Shown piece after piece: positions 1 through 13,458 of a stretch of DNA of 64,000 bases. The number at the start of each line of letters is the position of its first letter. The stretch's first letter is position 1. The position numbers were made by a program, and so were the translations under genes. Below the pieces are notes generated by a model that saw only the letters and a list, made by a program, of their open reading frames with translations, was not told the origin of the DNA and did not search any database. Origin of the DNA: Pyrocephalus nanus (lineage: Eukaryota; Chordata; Aves; Passeriformes; Tyrannidae); the NCBI GenBank assembly GCA_038380795.1, contig CM076259.1, positions 77,321,724 through 77,385,723 on the forward strand, read 5' to 3'.

Positions 1-1262
1 TGCAAAATCACAGCTGCTGCTCTTCTTCCTCCTGATGTTGTGTCTTAGTGCAGTACCTACCCAAGGAGTGGCTTGGCAGTAGCTTGTGCTGTACAAAGCA
101 ATCACTTCTGCAATCAGCTGTTCTTCCAGTGCCTGCAGCTGGCCCTGCTTGTCTGGGACTTGTGCTTTAGTGTCAGTATATGGGGGGTAGGAAGCTGGTG
201 GTGCCCTAGGTGAGTGAAGCTGGGGATACCTTGTTTTGCTGGATTAAGGAGTGTAATCACGAGGCAGGAGGACAGAGGGATTGTGTCCTCATGTAGGTTG
301 GTGTGTTGTGCAGAATGAGGCCAAAGGTGTATATGCATATAAATATATACCTTTATATATAAGTACATATTTAGGAACTTGGGAGTGCCTCCATGCTTCT
401 TTGATGCTGTTATCCCTAATGATGATAGCTAAGCAAACAGTTTGGGAGTTCTTATTCACTGTGCAATCGGTTGCTTATCTGAAATGCATCGTTCCGATCC
501 CATTTCAGGCACCTAATACCAGGTCCTGGACCCTTCTTGTGCCAAATACATCCATTAAGCATAGTTTCTTCTGATTCTTGCATATGATGAGGGTTTGTCT
601 TGCTGGGAAGATGGAGTGTACATACGCATAATATTTTTATGTTGTAGCTTTGAAGACTACTTACTTTCTGCATTCAGCTGCTGCTTTACTGCCTCCTGGT
701 GAGGTAATACACAAAGTATGTTACCTGAGCATTGGTAGGTGCTGCAGCTCTGGGACCTTTCTTAGATTTACAAGCTTGGCAGCAAAGAACTGTCTTGTTT
801 TATGCTGCAGACAGAACTCCCTATAGTTTCAGAATGAGTTGTTTTCTGGAGAAACCTTTCATCTGTGAGAGCAAGGCTAAATTGGATGAGTGGGCCTGTG
901 CCAGTGAAGGTCTGCAGTGAAGGAAGAGCAGAAGCTGTGAAAAGAAACAGATTGGAAGTGGTACACCCTAGTTAGATATCAAGGTTTAGAAGTAAGTAGT
1001 GAAATTTTGTTTGTAGAAAAAGGAGTTGGGTAACTTCTAACATTTTTGTGTTTGTCTCAGAAAGCTTTCTGAAGAGAATCTGCTGATATTTGCCAGATAC
1101 TGAATTTTAATTTTGAAGAAGACTTTGCAATGTTTTTCTATTATAAAGCTAAATTTAAACCTCACTGGGTTATCTATTCCAGTTGCTTGTGTAGCCTTCA
1201 ATAATATAATTACTCAGCTTGTCCTTCAGGCATTTAATTTTTATTTTTTTTAAGTTGAACCC

Positions 1263-1345
1263 TATGAAACAGGAAAGTATTATTATTTCTATTTAAGAAG
1301 AAAACTAGAGCATAGAAATAGAAAGAACTCAAAGTTAATTCAGAG
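1263..1345 (+). mobile_element. Possible MIR-like relic
   Basis: The words tattattatttctatttaag and gaaaactagagcatagaaat resemble the MIR core (tattatccccattttacaga, gaggaaactgaggcacagag). The 3' half is not clear, so this is only a candidate. Confidence 0.35.
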
Positions 1346-2547
1346 TTCTTCACTTGTGGTAGTTTCTCTAGATGTCTGACCTGTGCTTTAAAGACAGGAT
1401 TGTCGTGTTCATGTTTTAGAGACTAACAGAGCCTACTTAAAGCATTTCTCAAAAATACGATTTTATTTCAAGTAGTGAAAAAAACACCTTTTCCTTAACC
1501 TGTTGCTTTTTCTCTAGAAGCCAAAAACTAAAAAATTTATGTATTTAGATTGGCTGAAAATGCAGACTAAATTATCTAAGTATATTGCTATGGAATATCA
1601 CAAAAACATGTCTTTGAGTTGAGAATATTCTTTGTGGCAGTGGAGTTTATCATCAGGATGACAGTTTGCCTCCCAGTCTAGTGATTCTGTGTTGTAATTT
1701 AAAACATTTCAAATTATTGAAATTTATCAATTGTGAAATCATCATCTTCAGTCAGTGGTAATTGATGTATTTAGGGACTTAATGGAGATTAAGTCTGGAA
1801 AACTATACTTGAAATTACAAATTGCTCAAAATTCTAGTTGAAAATATTGCTTTCCTAGTAGTATGAAAACTAAGAATGGTTTTTATTCAAAGAACATAAG
1901 TCCTCTTTAAACAAAGTTGAATTTTCCAGTTTTCTGAAATTCTATAAATTTTGCATCTTTATTTTAAGAAACTATTTTTCTAATTTTGAGAAGTAATTAG
2001 AGAATTCTTCATAAGCACTACTATAACATACTCAACCACAAACATGGCTCCAGCCTTCCAGGAGGAAACACTGAAATGTTTGGTAGAAGTGAAACTAAGA
2101 AAATTCTGTTTCTTCAGTAGTTTCTGCTTTACTGTATGTAAAGCTTGACAAACGTCTAGGGACTTTCATAAGTGATAGCTGTGTGAAAATGGAAGAAATA
2201 AGGACAGACTTAAATCCTAAAGTCTTTTTAAGCAAGTGTTCTTTTTCTTGCAATAATTTTGCTGTAGTGTATTGTTTCGAATACAGTATTCATCTTTATG
2301 TGAAAAAGGTAATAAGCATGGCCCAGTTCTCCATAGGATGCTTGGCCAAGGTGCCAGCCACTCTTGTGCACCCATCAAATGAAATTTAGGACTTCACTGG
2401 AAGAACAGATTAACAGATTTTAAATCTCAACAAACACTTGTACATATTTCTGAGAAAATGCAGAAAACTGGATGAAATTCTGGCATGGTGCAGACTTTGG
2501 CCGTGGTGTTAAAATATTTAAGTACAACAGAAGAGCTCTACTGGTCT

Positions 2548-2550
<3 letters not shown>

Positions 2551-2595
<45 letters not shown>
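2551..2595. repeat. Poly(T) tract, 45 bases
   Basis: An uninterrupted run of 45 T lies in RAP2A intron 1. On the minus strand it is poly(A), but no poly(A) signal or recognisable retrocopy precedes it, so I call it a homopolymer expansion. Length is liable to sequencing error. Confidence 0.95.
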
Positions 2596-2596
<1 letters not shown>

Positions 2597-5500
2597 TTAA
2601 GGGACACTTCTGAGTGGCTGTTTCTGAGGTGAGAACCTTATCGATTTATAAGAACATAATGCAAATATTTTAAGCATCAGTCAACATATAAAGAGGTGGT
2701 GAACACAAGTAGTCAGTCGTACCTCACTGACTCTGTATATCCTTCAGCTGTCTGGCCATCTCTTGTGTCTTACTGGGGAACTGATACATAGACTGTGCCC
2801 TAGAAAGTGTCTGTAATAGAAAGAATGAAACTTAGATTTATGCTCTGGTGTTTTCCGAATAACTAGAGACAGAAAGAGGTGTTGTATTGAGTTCAGATTT
2901 TTTTTTTTTTGTGAATCTACTTTTGTTTTAATTTGAAATTAATGAATTGATTCTGTCAGATAAAATTATAGGTTCCTACATACATCCTATAATTCATATA
3001 TGGACAATCCTCTAAAAATGTCTCTGACAGTGTGCAATTTTAAGCTGTAGAAGGTTATTTTAAAGTTACTTGGCTTAGTCTTAAATATTTCAATGTGCTC
3101 TTGCATCTTTGGAACATATAACCTTTAATGTTTTCCTGTAGTAGCATTTGAATTAAATTACATACCTGAAGAGGTTTTTTGACTCTTTCCCCCCACACAC
3201 TCTCCCACTCTCACTTTCTTGATAATCTGAAATATTCATACTACTTTCAGTTTCTTTTCAGTGGAAACCATGAAAATTGGAGACAATGCTTGTAGCCAGT
3301 CTTCTACATTGGGATTTTTTTGCAGCCCCCATTCCCCCCATCCAGATAATTGTATAGATATTCCTTTCCAAGTTTTACTTATTTTTCTTTGTATGGTAAA
3401 GTAACATGATAGTTTCCATATGTGGACCCTGAAAATAAATCTTTTTATCCCCTCCTGCTTTTTAGGTGTTCTTTGGACTTTTATTTACCTACAAAGCCAG
3501 GTAGGCAAGCTCCTTTTTGTATATGTGTTTAGTTTAGATTGTGCTAGTTTAGAGTATAGCTTTTTTTTTTTTTTTAATGATGCCTGTATTATTTCGCATC
3601 ATATTCTGATTTTGGGTCTTAATTGCTGCTGTAGCTTATGTTGTTGTAGAGTTGTGTGAATAAATATGGATAGTTGCAATTGTCAAATAGTAGAGCAGTA
3701 TGTGGCAAGACTTCTTTAATATGTTTTTGGTTGTGCAGTATTGCTTGATTGTGCCTGTGTTGTAAAAATGCTATTTAATGGGTTAAAGACCTGATATAAC
3801 AGTGACCTTAATGGCTTTCATAACTTAGTTCAATAATATGGCATTAATGCTTGGGGTTGAATGTGTTCTGTCTTGCTCTTCATTAAGTTGTTTTGGCATA
3901 GATTTTTTCAATGAATATTTGGAAATTTTTGTTTTACAAAATCATCGCTCATTAGAATTTCTGGTTTTTCTTTTGGATTTCTGTTTTGGTTAGAGGACAA
4001 TTATTCTTTGAATACTAGTTTTTGTACCTAACACAGTTGGGAGTAACTGTCAACTTTTACTTCAGAATAATTATTCAGTTGGATAGTGTGTGGATAGAAG
4101 CAAATTTAGTTTTTTGTTCAAATATAAAACATTCTGGGTAACATTATTTTTAGTTAAGACTCTTGTTAGCAGGGATACTTTTTAGACTGAAATTTCAAAA
4201 CTAGACATTCTTTGGCTATTGAAGGTTTTTGGATGAAAATGTGGAATATCTGAGTGGGTGGGTCTCCCCAGAAAAGTCATTAAATCCATCCCTTTTCTAG
4301 TTTTCTCCTTAATAATTGAGTGTCAAGTTTTAAATTTTTTGCACCTAAGAATAAACCTGGGGTTACTGGTTATTTAATTTCTGAAATATTGCAAGTGTTG
4401 CTCAAACTTTTTTTTTTCCTCCGTGTAAATTGTGTAGGTGGCATGTGATAACGTTTTGAGAGAGAATAGGGAAGCAATTGGGACTGCAGTACTAAATTAT
4501 CCTGGCACGTAGTGACTTGTATAAGATTTATGTGATTGATAAGGTAACAAGAACTATAGCTATCTGCTTCTATATGTTCTCATACTCACTAACTTCCTGC
4601 TGCTCTGTTTTTTCGTTTTCGGTTTGTTTTGTTTTGTTCTTGTTTTGTGTTCCAGAGGTTTCCAGTAGAGGACTAGTATTCAGTTTTTGCTGCACTAAGG
4701 CAAACACTACAGTTTAGGTACAGTTTACAATGATGAATGCAACTCGAACACTTTCTTTGTCAATGGGTTGGATGCATTTTGGCAGCTGTGTTGTCTTAAA
4801 TCCTAGTCTAGACAAGAGAATTAAAGGTGTGTTATGAGCACGTTATCCTTTCTCAACATTAATGTCATGGGACTCATTGAATTAGTTGATGCTGTACTCT
4901 TTAAAAATGCAATGGTGACAATATTTTAATTCTTGTCTTGATTAGCCCTAGAGTAGGTGAAATATCAGGTGAAGGACAAAAAAAAGGAGTGTGGGTTTTT
5001 TGAGTTGATTAGCTTGTTTTGAAATGCCACTTTAGTCTTGTAGATAAAGCTTTAACAACTTCAAAAATATTATCTTCTGGAGAAGTCAGGGTAATGAGGT
5101 AGACACTGAAGCATTTTTAAGATATTAGAATGTAATAGCATAGGGTAGTGGTCTAGGGTAAAATGAAATACAGCTCTTACTTTACAGAATGGTTTGGGGA
5201 CTTCCCATCATTATTCGAGTTAACAGGTAGCAAACTTAACTAAAAGATTAATAGTATTTGAGATTCCCATGCGAGTTTCAGCTGAACTACAATTTAATTT
5301 GAACTAGAAATGAATTGGATAAGGGTGCTGAACTAAAGTGCTCTGAATGTTGTGAAGAAGAGCTTTGGTCCTGGATTTCTGTTTAATGGCAAGAAAAGAC
5401 ACTTTCAGGAAATAGCCAGAGATAATTGCTGACTCTATATGCATGCTTGCTGAATGATGAGCAAGTTTGGGTAGGAGAATGCTTGAATTATTTGCCCTGT

Positions 5501-6175
5501 TAATTCTAATATATTTTACTGTTTGAAGTATAAGCCAGGATTGATCAACGTACTTAATCTGATTAGATCTGGTTGCAGTTTCCAGCACTTCTGTAACATC
5601 TTTTTAACTGATGTACAAAATGTTACTTGAAACATTTTGTAAATGTGCTAATAGTTGGAATGCTTTTCTCTTCTAAAAAAGCTGTGAACTTTATTAGACC
5701 TAGCTAGAAATGCATAAATCTTTCATCAAGAATTCCTTTTCTTTTGAATTTCCCTTACCATGTTTTTAATTTCATTTACAAATTTTAGCAACTCCTTGCT
5801 TTTATTAAAACAAAACAGTGAATACAAAATGTTTGGGGTTTATACCATTTTCCCCAGAAGTGATGAATGAATTGGGAAAACAAATCTGTTTTTTATTCAC
5901 CCACCTCTGTATTTAATGATGCAGAATCCTGAATGTGTATATTTTTTTGAACTATGTGACAGCAGCCCTTATTTATATACTGCTACCTGTACGTACCTGT
6001 TTCTAAGAAGGTATGTTTTCAGTGTGTAGGTTACTTTCTACTACCAAAAGGACTTGATGTATTAATGGGTTTTCCTAGTAGTAGTCTTCTATATCCAGGT
6101 TCAGAATTTGCCCCTCTTCTACTGTAATAATTCTGCTGAAGACCAGTCACACAGTGACGTTTTGTGTTTTAGTTG

Positions 6176-6198
6176 CGGTGGGGAAGGGGGGGGGGGGG
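6176..6198 (+). repeat. G-rich tract with G13 run
   Basis: A gcggtggggaa stretch leads into thirteen consecutive G (6186-6198). It is an isolated G-rich spot in an AT-rich intron and could form a G-quadruplex on the sense strand. Confidence 0.9.
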
Positions 6199-9100
6199 CT
6201 TTTACCTTCAGGAATACAATCCCTTTTTTGAAAATAATTTGGAGGGCAGAAGATAATCATGTTGAACTATTTCTTCTGGAGCATTTTATCAGATGCCTTT
6301 CATACCCTTCCACCCTCACAAAGGAAAAATCTAACTGATCTGAGTGTTTCCTCAGTCTCCAACCACATCCAGGCTTTCCATCTTGCTGCTTAAAGAAGGC
6401 ATCTGCTCTGTTAGTCTCGGATGCAGTTAGATTCTTAGTAGCTGACACGCAGGTTACTCCCTACAATGCCTGTAAGACAGAAGAAGGAATGACTCACGTT
6501 CTGCAGGGTTAATGCTGCGGTCCACTATCGAAATCCAAGCGATAATGTGGAATGAATTCTCCCATTGCTTTTGTACATTTGGGTGTGGTGTTAGGTTTGG
6601 GGGAAAGGGAGTGGGGAATTGTGATTGTGGTACCACTTAAATCTGTTTGATCTTCTTGAGTTCTTTAACAGATAACCTCCTCAGTAAGCAGTGAATGTTT
6701 TGGGGGTAGGAAAAGTTGGTTTTGGTTTTGTACCAAGTGTGCAGGACACAGGCAGACATCAATATTCTGAATATGCAGTGCTCTGGAAGAGATGCCTTTT
6801 TTTAATTTCTTTTTTTTTCCCCAATGCAAACTTTCTCTTTTCTTACATTCCATTGAGAAATAAATGAGGAATGGGTCTTGCAAAACAGCTTAGTGTTTCT
6901 TTTCTGTGTCATTTCTTTAGGAATCTGTTTTGATTTGAGGTGTGTATTCCTGTTGCAACAAACTACTCGAAATATCAACTCATATGTAGAATCTCTTCTC
7001 TTGAGACACAGGCCCACCCACTGATCAGAACACTTAAATTTTGAAAGACTGGGAGAAAAATGCAAGTCAGTATGTCATCGTGGAGCAACATCTGACCTTT
7101 CTTGAAATATTGTGGTCACCTGGACTAGGGGAGTCTTCTGGTGGCCACTAACTGTATGGGATATCAATTTTGCATTTTTGCAGTGACTCCTTAATCTAAA
7201 GTGAGAAATCACCAGGTTTCAGTCCCTGGTAATCTTTCTTCTGCTTATACATCTTATCTTTTTTTGTTGTTCCCCTGGGATTTGTGAATTTGCCTTCATA
7301 TATTTGTATTTACCTTTATAGTGGCTTATCTTCAACAGGAAGATGGAAGAGTATTTTCTCAACCTCACTTGTAGCTTAGTGGTTAGAACAGGCTTCTGGA
7401 AAAAGCAGATGTGAAACTCCTATGACCAAAGAAGGTGTATGGTGCAGGTCTGTCACCTCAGTGATCAGGGCTGTAATTGCTGTACTGCTAAGTTAAATGT
7501 GAGAAACAGCATTTGCCACTACTTGCTTTTATTCCCATGGCTTTTTGTGGAAGTGATATCTGTTGTGGATTTTTTGAGTATCTTGCTATTGTTGTGTTAG
7601 ACTCGTGGAACCGTGTTTAGTGAATTAGGCTTCTCGAGGGACTTGGCTGCTTATATGCCTCATCTGTAAATCCCCAGAAAGCTTAGGTGTGTTTTGGTTC
7701 CAGTATATGGCTCAGCTGGGCTTGCACAGCTGTAGGCCTTCAAACTGCTACCTTGTTTTGACAAAAAAACTTCAGATGGGTGCAGGCTTTCAAGAATTTA
7801 AGTGGGTAGGTAAGAAATTTCATGGAGCAGTCTCTTGGACATAGTTCTCTATATTCTTCTGCGGTCCCAGTATATTTAGCCACCTCAGTTTTGCTTTCAG
7901 ACCCAGAAATATTTGTCATCAGAATTAATTTTTCTCTTTACTTCCTGCTTCTTCCCATCAGTTTCATTCTGTATGGTTTGAGCAGTGAATTTCTGAGCGT
8001 CTTTGTGTGGATCTTGTTAGTACAGAGTATTGAGTCGACCAGAGAGTCAGTGATCATGTCATCCACAGTATGAGCTTATAACAATCTTGTACTTCAGATA
8101 TCTTCCTTCCCTAAAAAAAGAGTTCTGTGCACACATTATATTATATCACTGATTATAATGTTTTATTTGATGTAGAATCTGCTTAGGTGGCTATCCTTAT
8201 ACAAAAAGCTGTCTGAGGGATGGCAGACTCTTTCCTAGAAAGAAACTGGAAGAGCAGATGATATCAAGATAGCCTGTTAAGAGTCCACGTAGTTTTAATG
8301 TTAAGTATCAAACAGGAAGAAACTTTAGGTAGTTTCCCTTCATAGACATCTCTTCTGTCTATCCTTAGTTTGGTTGTCTGCAACCTCACTTAACATTAGA
8401 AGCTGCAGATGCTCAGCAGTCTATTTTCATACCATCTGTTTCTCCAGTAGCTGTTAGAGGTTGTCCATGTGAGAAAATCAATAGCCTTCTGCTCCTTGGT
8501 TCTCGATGTTCCAGAAAATTTAGTCATGGTGTCACATTCTAGAATTTCACTCAATTCAAATATTCCCAAATTTCATTTGAACTGTGGAGAAGCTAGGCTG
8601 CTGTTTGATGTGGTGAATGGGTGGCTATGTTTTGATGGGATTAGGGTTGAAAAATCCTCTCCTGCCTTTAAAGATAGCATTATGGATCAGCTGATAATTT
8701 TGGACTGGATGACGATATCTAATGGTCTTGCCTGTAGTCAGTTACCATAGACAACGTAGTTGTTCCATGTGGGATTGTGTAACCTCCGTTATTTACTGAA
8801 GTGTCAGTCTTATGTAGCTACAGCAAATTTCTGATGAGTCTGTTTACCATCCAGCAGTTTTCAGTCAAGCCTCTTGTAGCTCTTTTTTATTTTGAGTGCT
8901 CTCTGTAACCAGATTTCATAGCGACCAAAGTCAGATACTTGCCAGCCATCAGATCAGTCTGACAACCACTGCTGGCAAGGAATGCTGTTCCTGTTACCAC
9001 TCTGAGTACCAGTTTTTACTTAAAGGTCTGGCGTTATTGTGGAAACTGTCCTGCTGCCACTAGGCCCTTTGCCTTGGATTCTGCACTAACCACTCAGTTG

Positions 9101-11139
9101 GAGGATTGCTGGACTTGCTCCTCATCTGTACTAGAATGGTGTTCAGTAACCATGGTGAGCAAATGTCATCCTTGGACAGCCTCCTGATGGACTGGAGCTA
9201 CTAGTCTTTTAATCCTTTTGGTTTACACTTTTGGTTACATTTGTAATTGCCAAGAGCTCAACTGCTGGGCAGCTGTAATGGTTTGTAGCCAGGACACATA
9301 ATGTGAACGTTTAATGAAAAGCAGGGCCCTTTCTCAAGGGAGGGAAGTGACTGGCACTTGCAGGCAATTTAAACTCTCAGTCACACTACTAAATTGTAGC
9401 AGACATGTTCAGAATAATATTATCTGTCTAAAAATTGTGTCACAAGAAGCTCAAGATAAGCATCATGGTAGCCTCATGATGGAAAGGTACTTTACCCAGA
9501 CTGCTTTGTCTTAATGCTTTTGTAACTCTTTGATTGAACAAATCCACATATTTCAGGTTTTAGCTAGCAAAGTTTACAATATAACTATGTTCTGAAAAGG
9601 AAAACAAAATATATGGAAAGCTTCAGGGTACTTGAAGTTAAAATGTCCAAATTGCTCTGAAACAAGATGAAAGAGGGAAGGAAGGTGGCATGTATTGCAG
9701 AGTTTACAGGTGTGTCCCTGGGCTTGATAGGGGGACACTGAGAAGAAAAGAATGAAACCTCTGGCTACAAAGGTTTTTCCTCTGGGAAGAAATGCTGCCT
9801 TAACGTGGAAAGAAGTATGAGTTTTTGAAAAAAATAAAGTTTTCTTTCTGTGGCTTCTCAAGAACTTGGTCATTCAATAGGATTTGCTCTTTATTGCAGA
9901 ATACTGCCTTTTCTTTCTATATCTTGTTCTCATAAACTGTATTTGGAAAAAATATACAAAAAAAAAAAAGCATCCTTTATTTAAATGAGATGGGCATATT
10001 CAAGAAAGAAAACAAGTGACTTGGTGAATGTTGAATTCTCCTTCAGGTAGTTTTTAGTCAGAAATAGTGACTGCCATCATGGTACCTTCATCTGCCAGAG
10101 AGGGACAATGGAAAGCTCAGTCTTGGATGAAAGCTGAGAAGGCACACCTTGAAAGTCCCTTATTACTCTAAAATTAACCAATTGTATTGCCTTCCTAGCT
10201 GGGATAATTGGACTGGTAATTGAAGTCTACATTCTTCTCCCAGAGATGATCAAAACGCCTTCCTTTGAAAGACTTTCTGTCTGTCAGCAAGAAATGTGGT
10301 TAGATTAAAAGGACTGGGAACAGTCTTGGTTTCACACCCCCGCACACCCCTCATATTAATTGGAATGGCCTTTCTACATAGGACAACTTAATGTGGAAAA
10401 AATAATTAGTGGACTATTTTCAGGAAATTCTAGTTACCAATTAGTGATTCAATGAAGAAGGTGTAATGGAGACAAGGGTGTGTGGTACCTTTAAACATAG
10501 TCTCTTTCTTAAAAGGAATCTAACTTTTCCAAATATTTTCTTACCATGGTTATTGTTACTTTTGAGGATTAACTATATGAATTATCATCCTTTCTGTACC
10601 TAGAATGTGCCCAGCAGACATGGAAGTATTGGGGTAATATTTTGTGTCTCAGAATAAAACAAATTACATAGTTCTTTAAAAATAAGTTTGCTCAGAAATG
10701 TATGTTCATATACAAAAATATATGCATGTATGTGCAGAGAGGGTTTTCAGTCTTTTAGCTTATGAGGTCAGGAGTCAGGAAAAAAGGGAAAAAAAAACCA
10801 AAGTACAGAATTTACCAGGTTCTGCAGTCATCTTCTATTTAAAATCACTTAAAATAGTCTTTGTCCACTCATGAAAATTTTGTCACCAAGTCGCTTCTGA
10901 ACAAGTTTGGTTAAACCAGTATAAATCCACCCTATTTCTTTCTTACCTAATTTAAGCAATATTAAAATTGGTGTCCATGTGGGAATTTGCAACATTTTAA
11001 AGAAGTTACTTAGTTTGGCCTGTCTTGTTGGTGTTTTCTCCTTCTGCAAAAAAAAAATAATGTCAGTAAGAGACATAGCCTCTTGTTTCATTCTTTTTCC
11101 CTCTCTCTCACGCATGCACGCATGAGTTGCTCTTCTGTC

Positions 11140-11530
11140 AGCCATCGGGGCCCGTCCTCTCCATGAGTTCAGCTGAGTAATGGTCTGTTTGGGTGACACA
11201 GGCCATCAGCCAGCACACAGCCATCGGCAAAATGCCAGCGTGGAGGCGTTCCAGCGCCCAAGGGATGCTGACAGCCCCGAGCCTTAGGCTCTGACCCTGG
11301 TGCACCCACGCTGCTGCTGACACAGCTTTGGCACCAGCCAAAGCAGCCAAGTGCCCAAATCCCCAGAGATGCAGTGGCCTGGTGATGGAGTCCCAGAGAC
11401 TGACCTTGCTGGTGCAGGCACAGCCTGATAGCTGATGGGGTTAATGTGTACAGGATAAAAAGGTCTCCAGGGTTGACTGAGTGCCGGAAAGTGTCTTCGT
11501 GGACAGCAAAATGGCTGTCAGACAGGTTAG
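11140..11530 (+). promoter_or_regulatory. GC-rich islet with TATA-like box and donor-like site (candidate)
   Basis: This stretch is clearly more GC-rich than the intron around it and carries several CpG. It includes a GATAAAAAGG TATA-like word at 11454-11463. About 50 bases further on there is an ATG at 11511 and then a splice-donor-like cag|gttagt (exon end 11525). As an alternative first exon of RAP2A it would not encode a fusion protein: the phase after MAVRQ does not match exon 2 and would read into a stop. It could be a noncoding first exon, a decayed LTR or chance. Confidence 0.25.
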
Positions 11531-12474
11531 TAAAAGTCTCCTGGGAAGAGAAAGCTTTTTTTAACCTAGACTAGACCTGAGGAAATTAACATTTATACAG
11601 TAGTTAAAATATAAATAGCTAGGCATCTGGGATGACGAGTATATCTGAGCTCCTCATTTTACCTGGCTTCGTTTTGGTAGTTAATCCAATATTAGATTTG
11701 AGATATACATACACACATGTGAGGAAAAGTAAAATGTTTAGATTTTACTGTTTTACTAGGTATCCTGTATTTAATGTCCTTTTATAAACAAGTTCTTAAT
11801 AAGAAAATTTTGGATGTTAGAATATATCCAAAACACTGATTTAGAATGAAGTCGTCTTGTTTTTCTCTGATTGGTACCTGTCTTACTGTAGAAAGAATGA
11901 AAAAAGATCCTAAGAAAATGATTTTTGGTGTTTATATTCAACACAGAAGAGAGGTTATAAGTAAATTGTTCTTTATATTTACCACACAGAGGTAGTACTG
12001 GGTGGTACTGTTGGGAAGCAGTATTTTATATTTGAAGATGAACCAAAATTATTTTAATAAGAACAAACAAGTAACAAATCAAACAATCAAAAAAATCCTA
12101 ACATGATTTCTGAAGGTGTTATTTTAGTCTGTTCATCTGTAGATATGGAAAGAGTTTCACTTATCAAGCTGATGTGCTCTTTTTGAATTAATTTTCTAGA
12201 GTTAGAAAGTTGAGTTGTTAAAGATGATGGTGACTTGTTATACCTGTGGAGAAGAAAACCTTCTTGATGCTCTGTTTATTCAAACATTCCAATTATTTAT
12301 ACGAGGCACATAGTAATTAGATAAATTATTCTGTAAGATAAGGACATCAACTTTCTAAAGTCATGGCAGAATGTTTTTCTTTCCCAAGTTGAAAATCATA
12401 TGTTCTGGGAGAAACTCAGGAGGACTGAGCATTACATAAGGCCTTCTTGTAGTATATTTTCAAGATGTGGTTAC

Positions 12475-13458
12475 AAAATCACAGAATATGCCAAGTTGGA
12501 AGGGACCCACAAGAATCATCAAGTCTAACCCCTCACCCTGCACAGGACCATCCCCAGGAGCCACACCATGTGCACAAGAGTATTGTCCAAACACTTCTTG
12601 AACTCTGTCAGGCTTGGTGCTGTGACCACTTCCCTGGGGAGCCTCTTCCAGTGCCCAGCCACCCTCTGGATGAAGAACCTTTTTCTAATATCCAACCTAA
12701 ATCTCCCCTGACATGTCTTCAGGCCATTCCTTTGTGTTCTGTCACTGGTCACCTCAGAGAAGAGATCAGTGCCTGCCCCTCCTCTTCCCCTCACAAGGAA
12801 GTTGGTAACTGCAATGAGGTTTCCTCCAGGCTGTTAGTTGTAGAGAGTGATGAGGTCACCCCTGAGCCTCCTCTTCTCCAGACTAAACAACCCCAGCTCC
12901 CTCAGCCTCTCCTCATAGGACTTGTGCTCAAATCCCTTCACCAGCCTGGTTCCTCTTCTCTGGACCTGCTCCAGCACCTCAATGTCCTTCCTGAACTGAG
13001 GGGCCCAGAACTGAACACAATACTCAAGATGTGGCCTCACCAGCACTGAGTAGAGGGGAAGGATCACTTCCCTGCTCCTGCTGGCCACACTGTTCCTGAT
13101 GCAGGCCAGGATGCCATTGGCCTGCTTGGCCCCCTGGGCACACTGCTGGCTCACCTTCAGCTTCCTGTCAATCAGCACCCCCAGATCCCTTTCTACCTGG
13201 CTGCTCTCCAGCCACTCTGTGCCCAGCCTGTAGCACTGCAGGGGGTTGTTGTGGCCAAAGTGCAGGACCCAGCACTTGGCCTTGTTGAACCTCATCCTGT
13301 TGGAATCAGCCCAGCTCTCTGGCCTACCCAGGTCCCTCTGCAGAGCCCTTCTGCCTTCCAGCAGGTCGACACTCCTTCCCAGCTTGGTGTCATCTGCAAA
13401 TTTGCTAATGATGGACTCAATCCCCTCATCTAAATCATCAATAAAGATGTTAAGTCCC
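12475..13458 (-). mobile_element. CR1 LINE, 5'-truncated, ORF2 reverse-transcriptase C-terminal part plus 3' UTR
   Basis: Read on the minus strand this is a CR1 non-LTR retrotransposon fragment. From the high-coordinate side it begins with [13 protein letters not shown], followed by the reverse-transcriptase catalytic box FADDTKLG, then [46 protein letters not shown] and [23 protein letters not shown], all in the order of CR1 ORF2. The frame stops after LITLYN near 12834 and resumes in another frame as TSDRTQRNGLK through FRLDIRK and HWKRLPREVV (about 12560-12770), so it is broken by a stop and a frameshift. The low-coordinate end (aatcacagaat, then a GGAAGGGACCCAC-type stretch) is the CR1 3' UTR in reverse. 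It cannot make a functional protein. CR1 is the dominant LINE of birds and reptiles. Confidence 0.95.

Noticed and set aside
12465..13049. 194-codon plus-strand frame
   Set aside because: It is the antisense shadow of the minus-strand CR1 ORF2 and 3' UTR.
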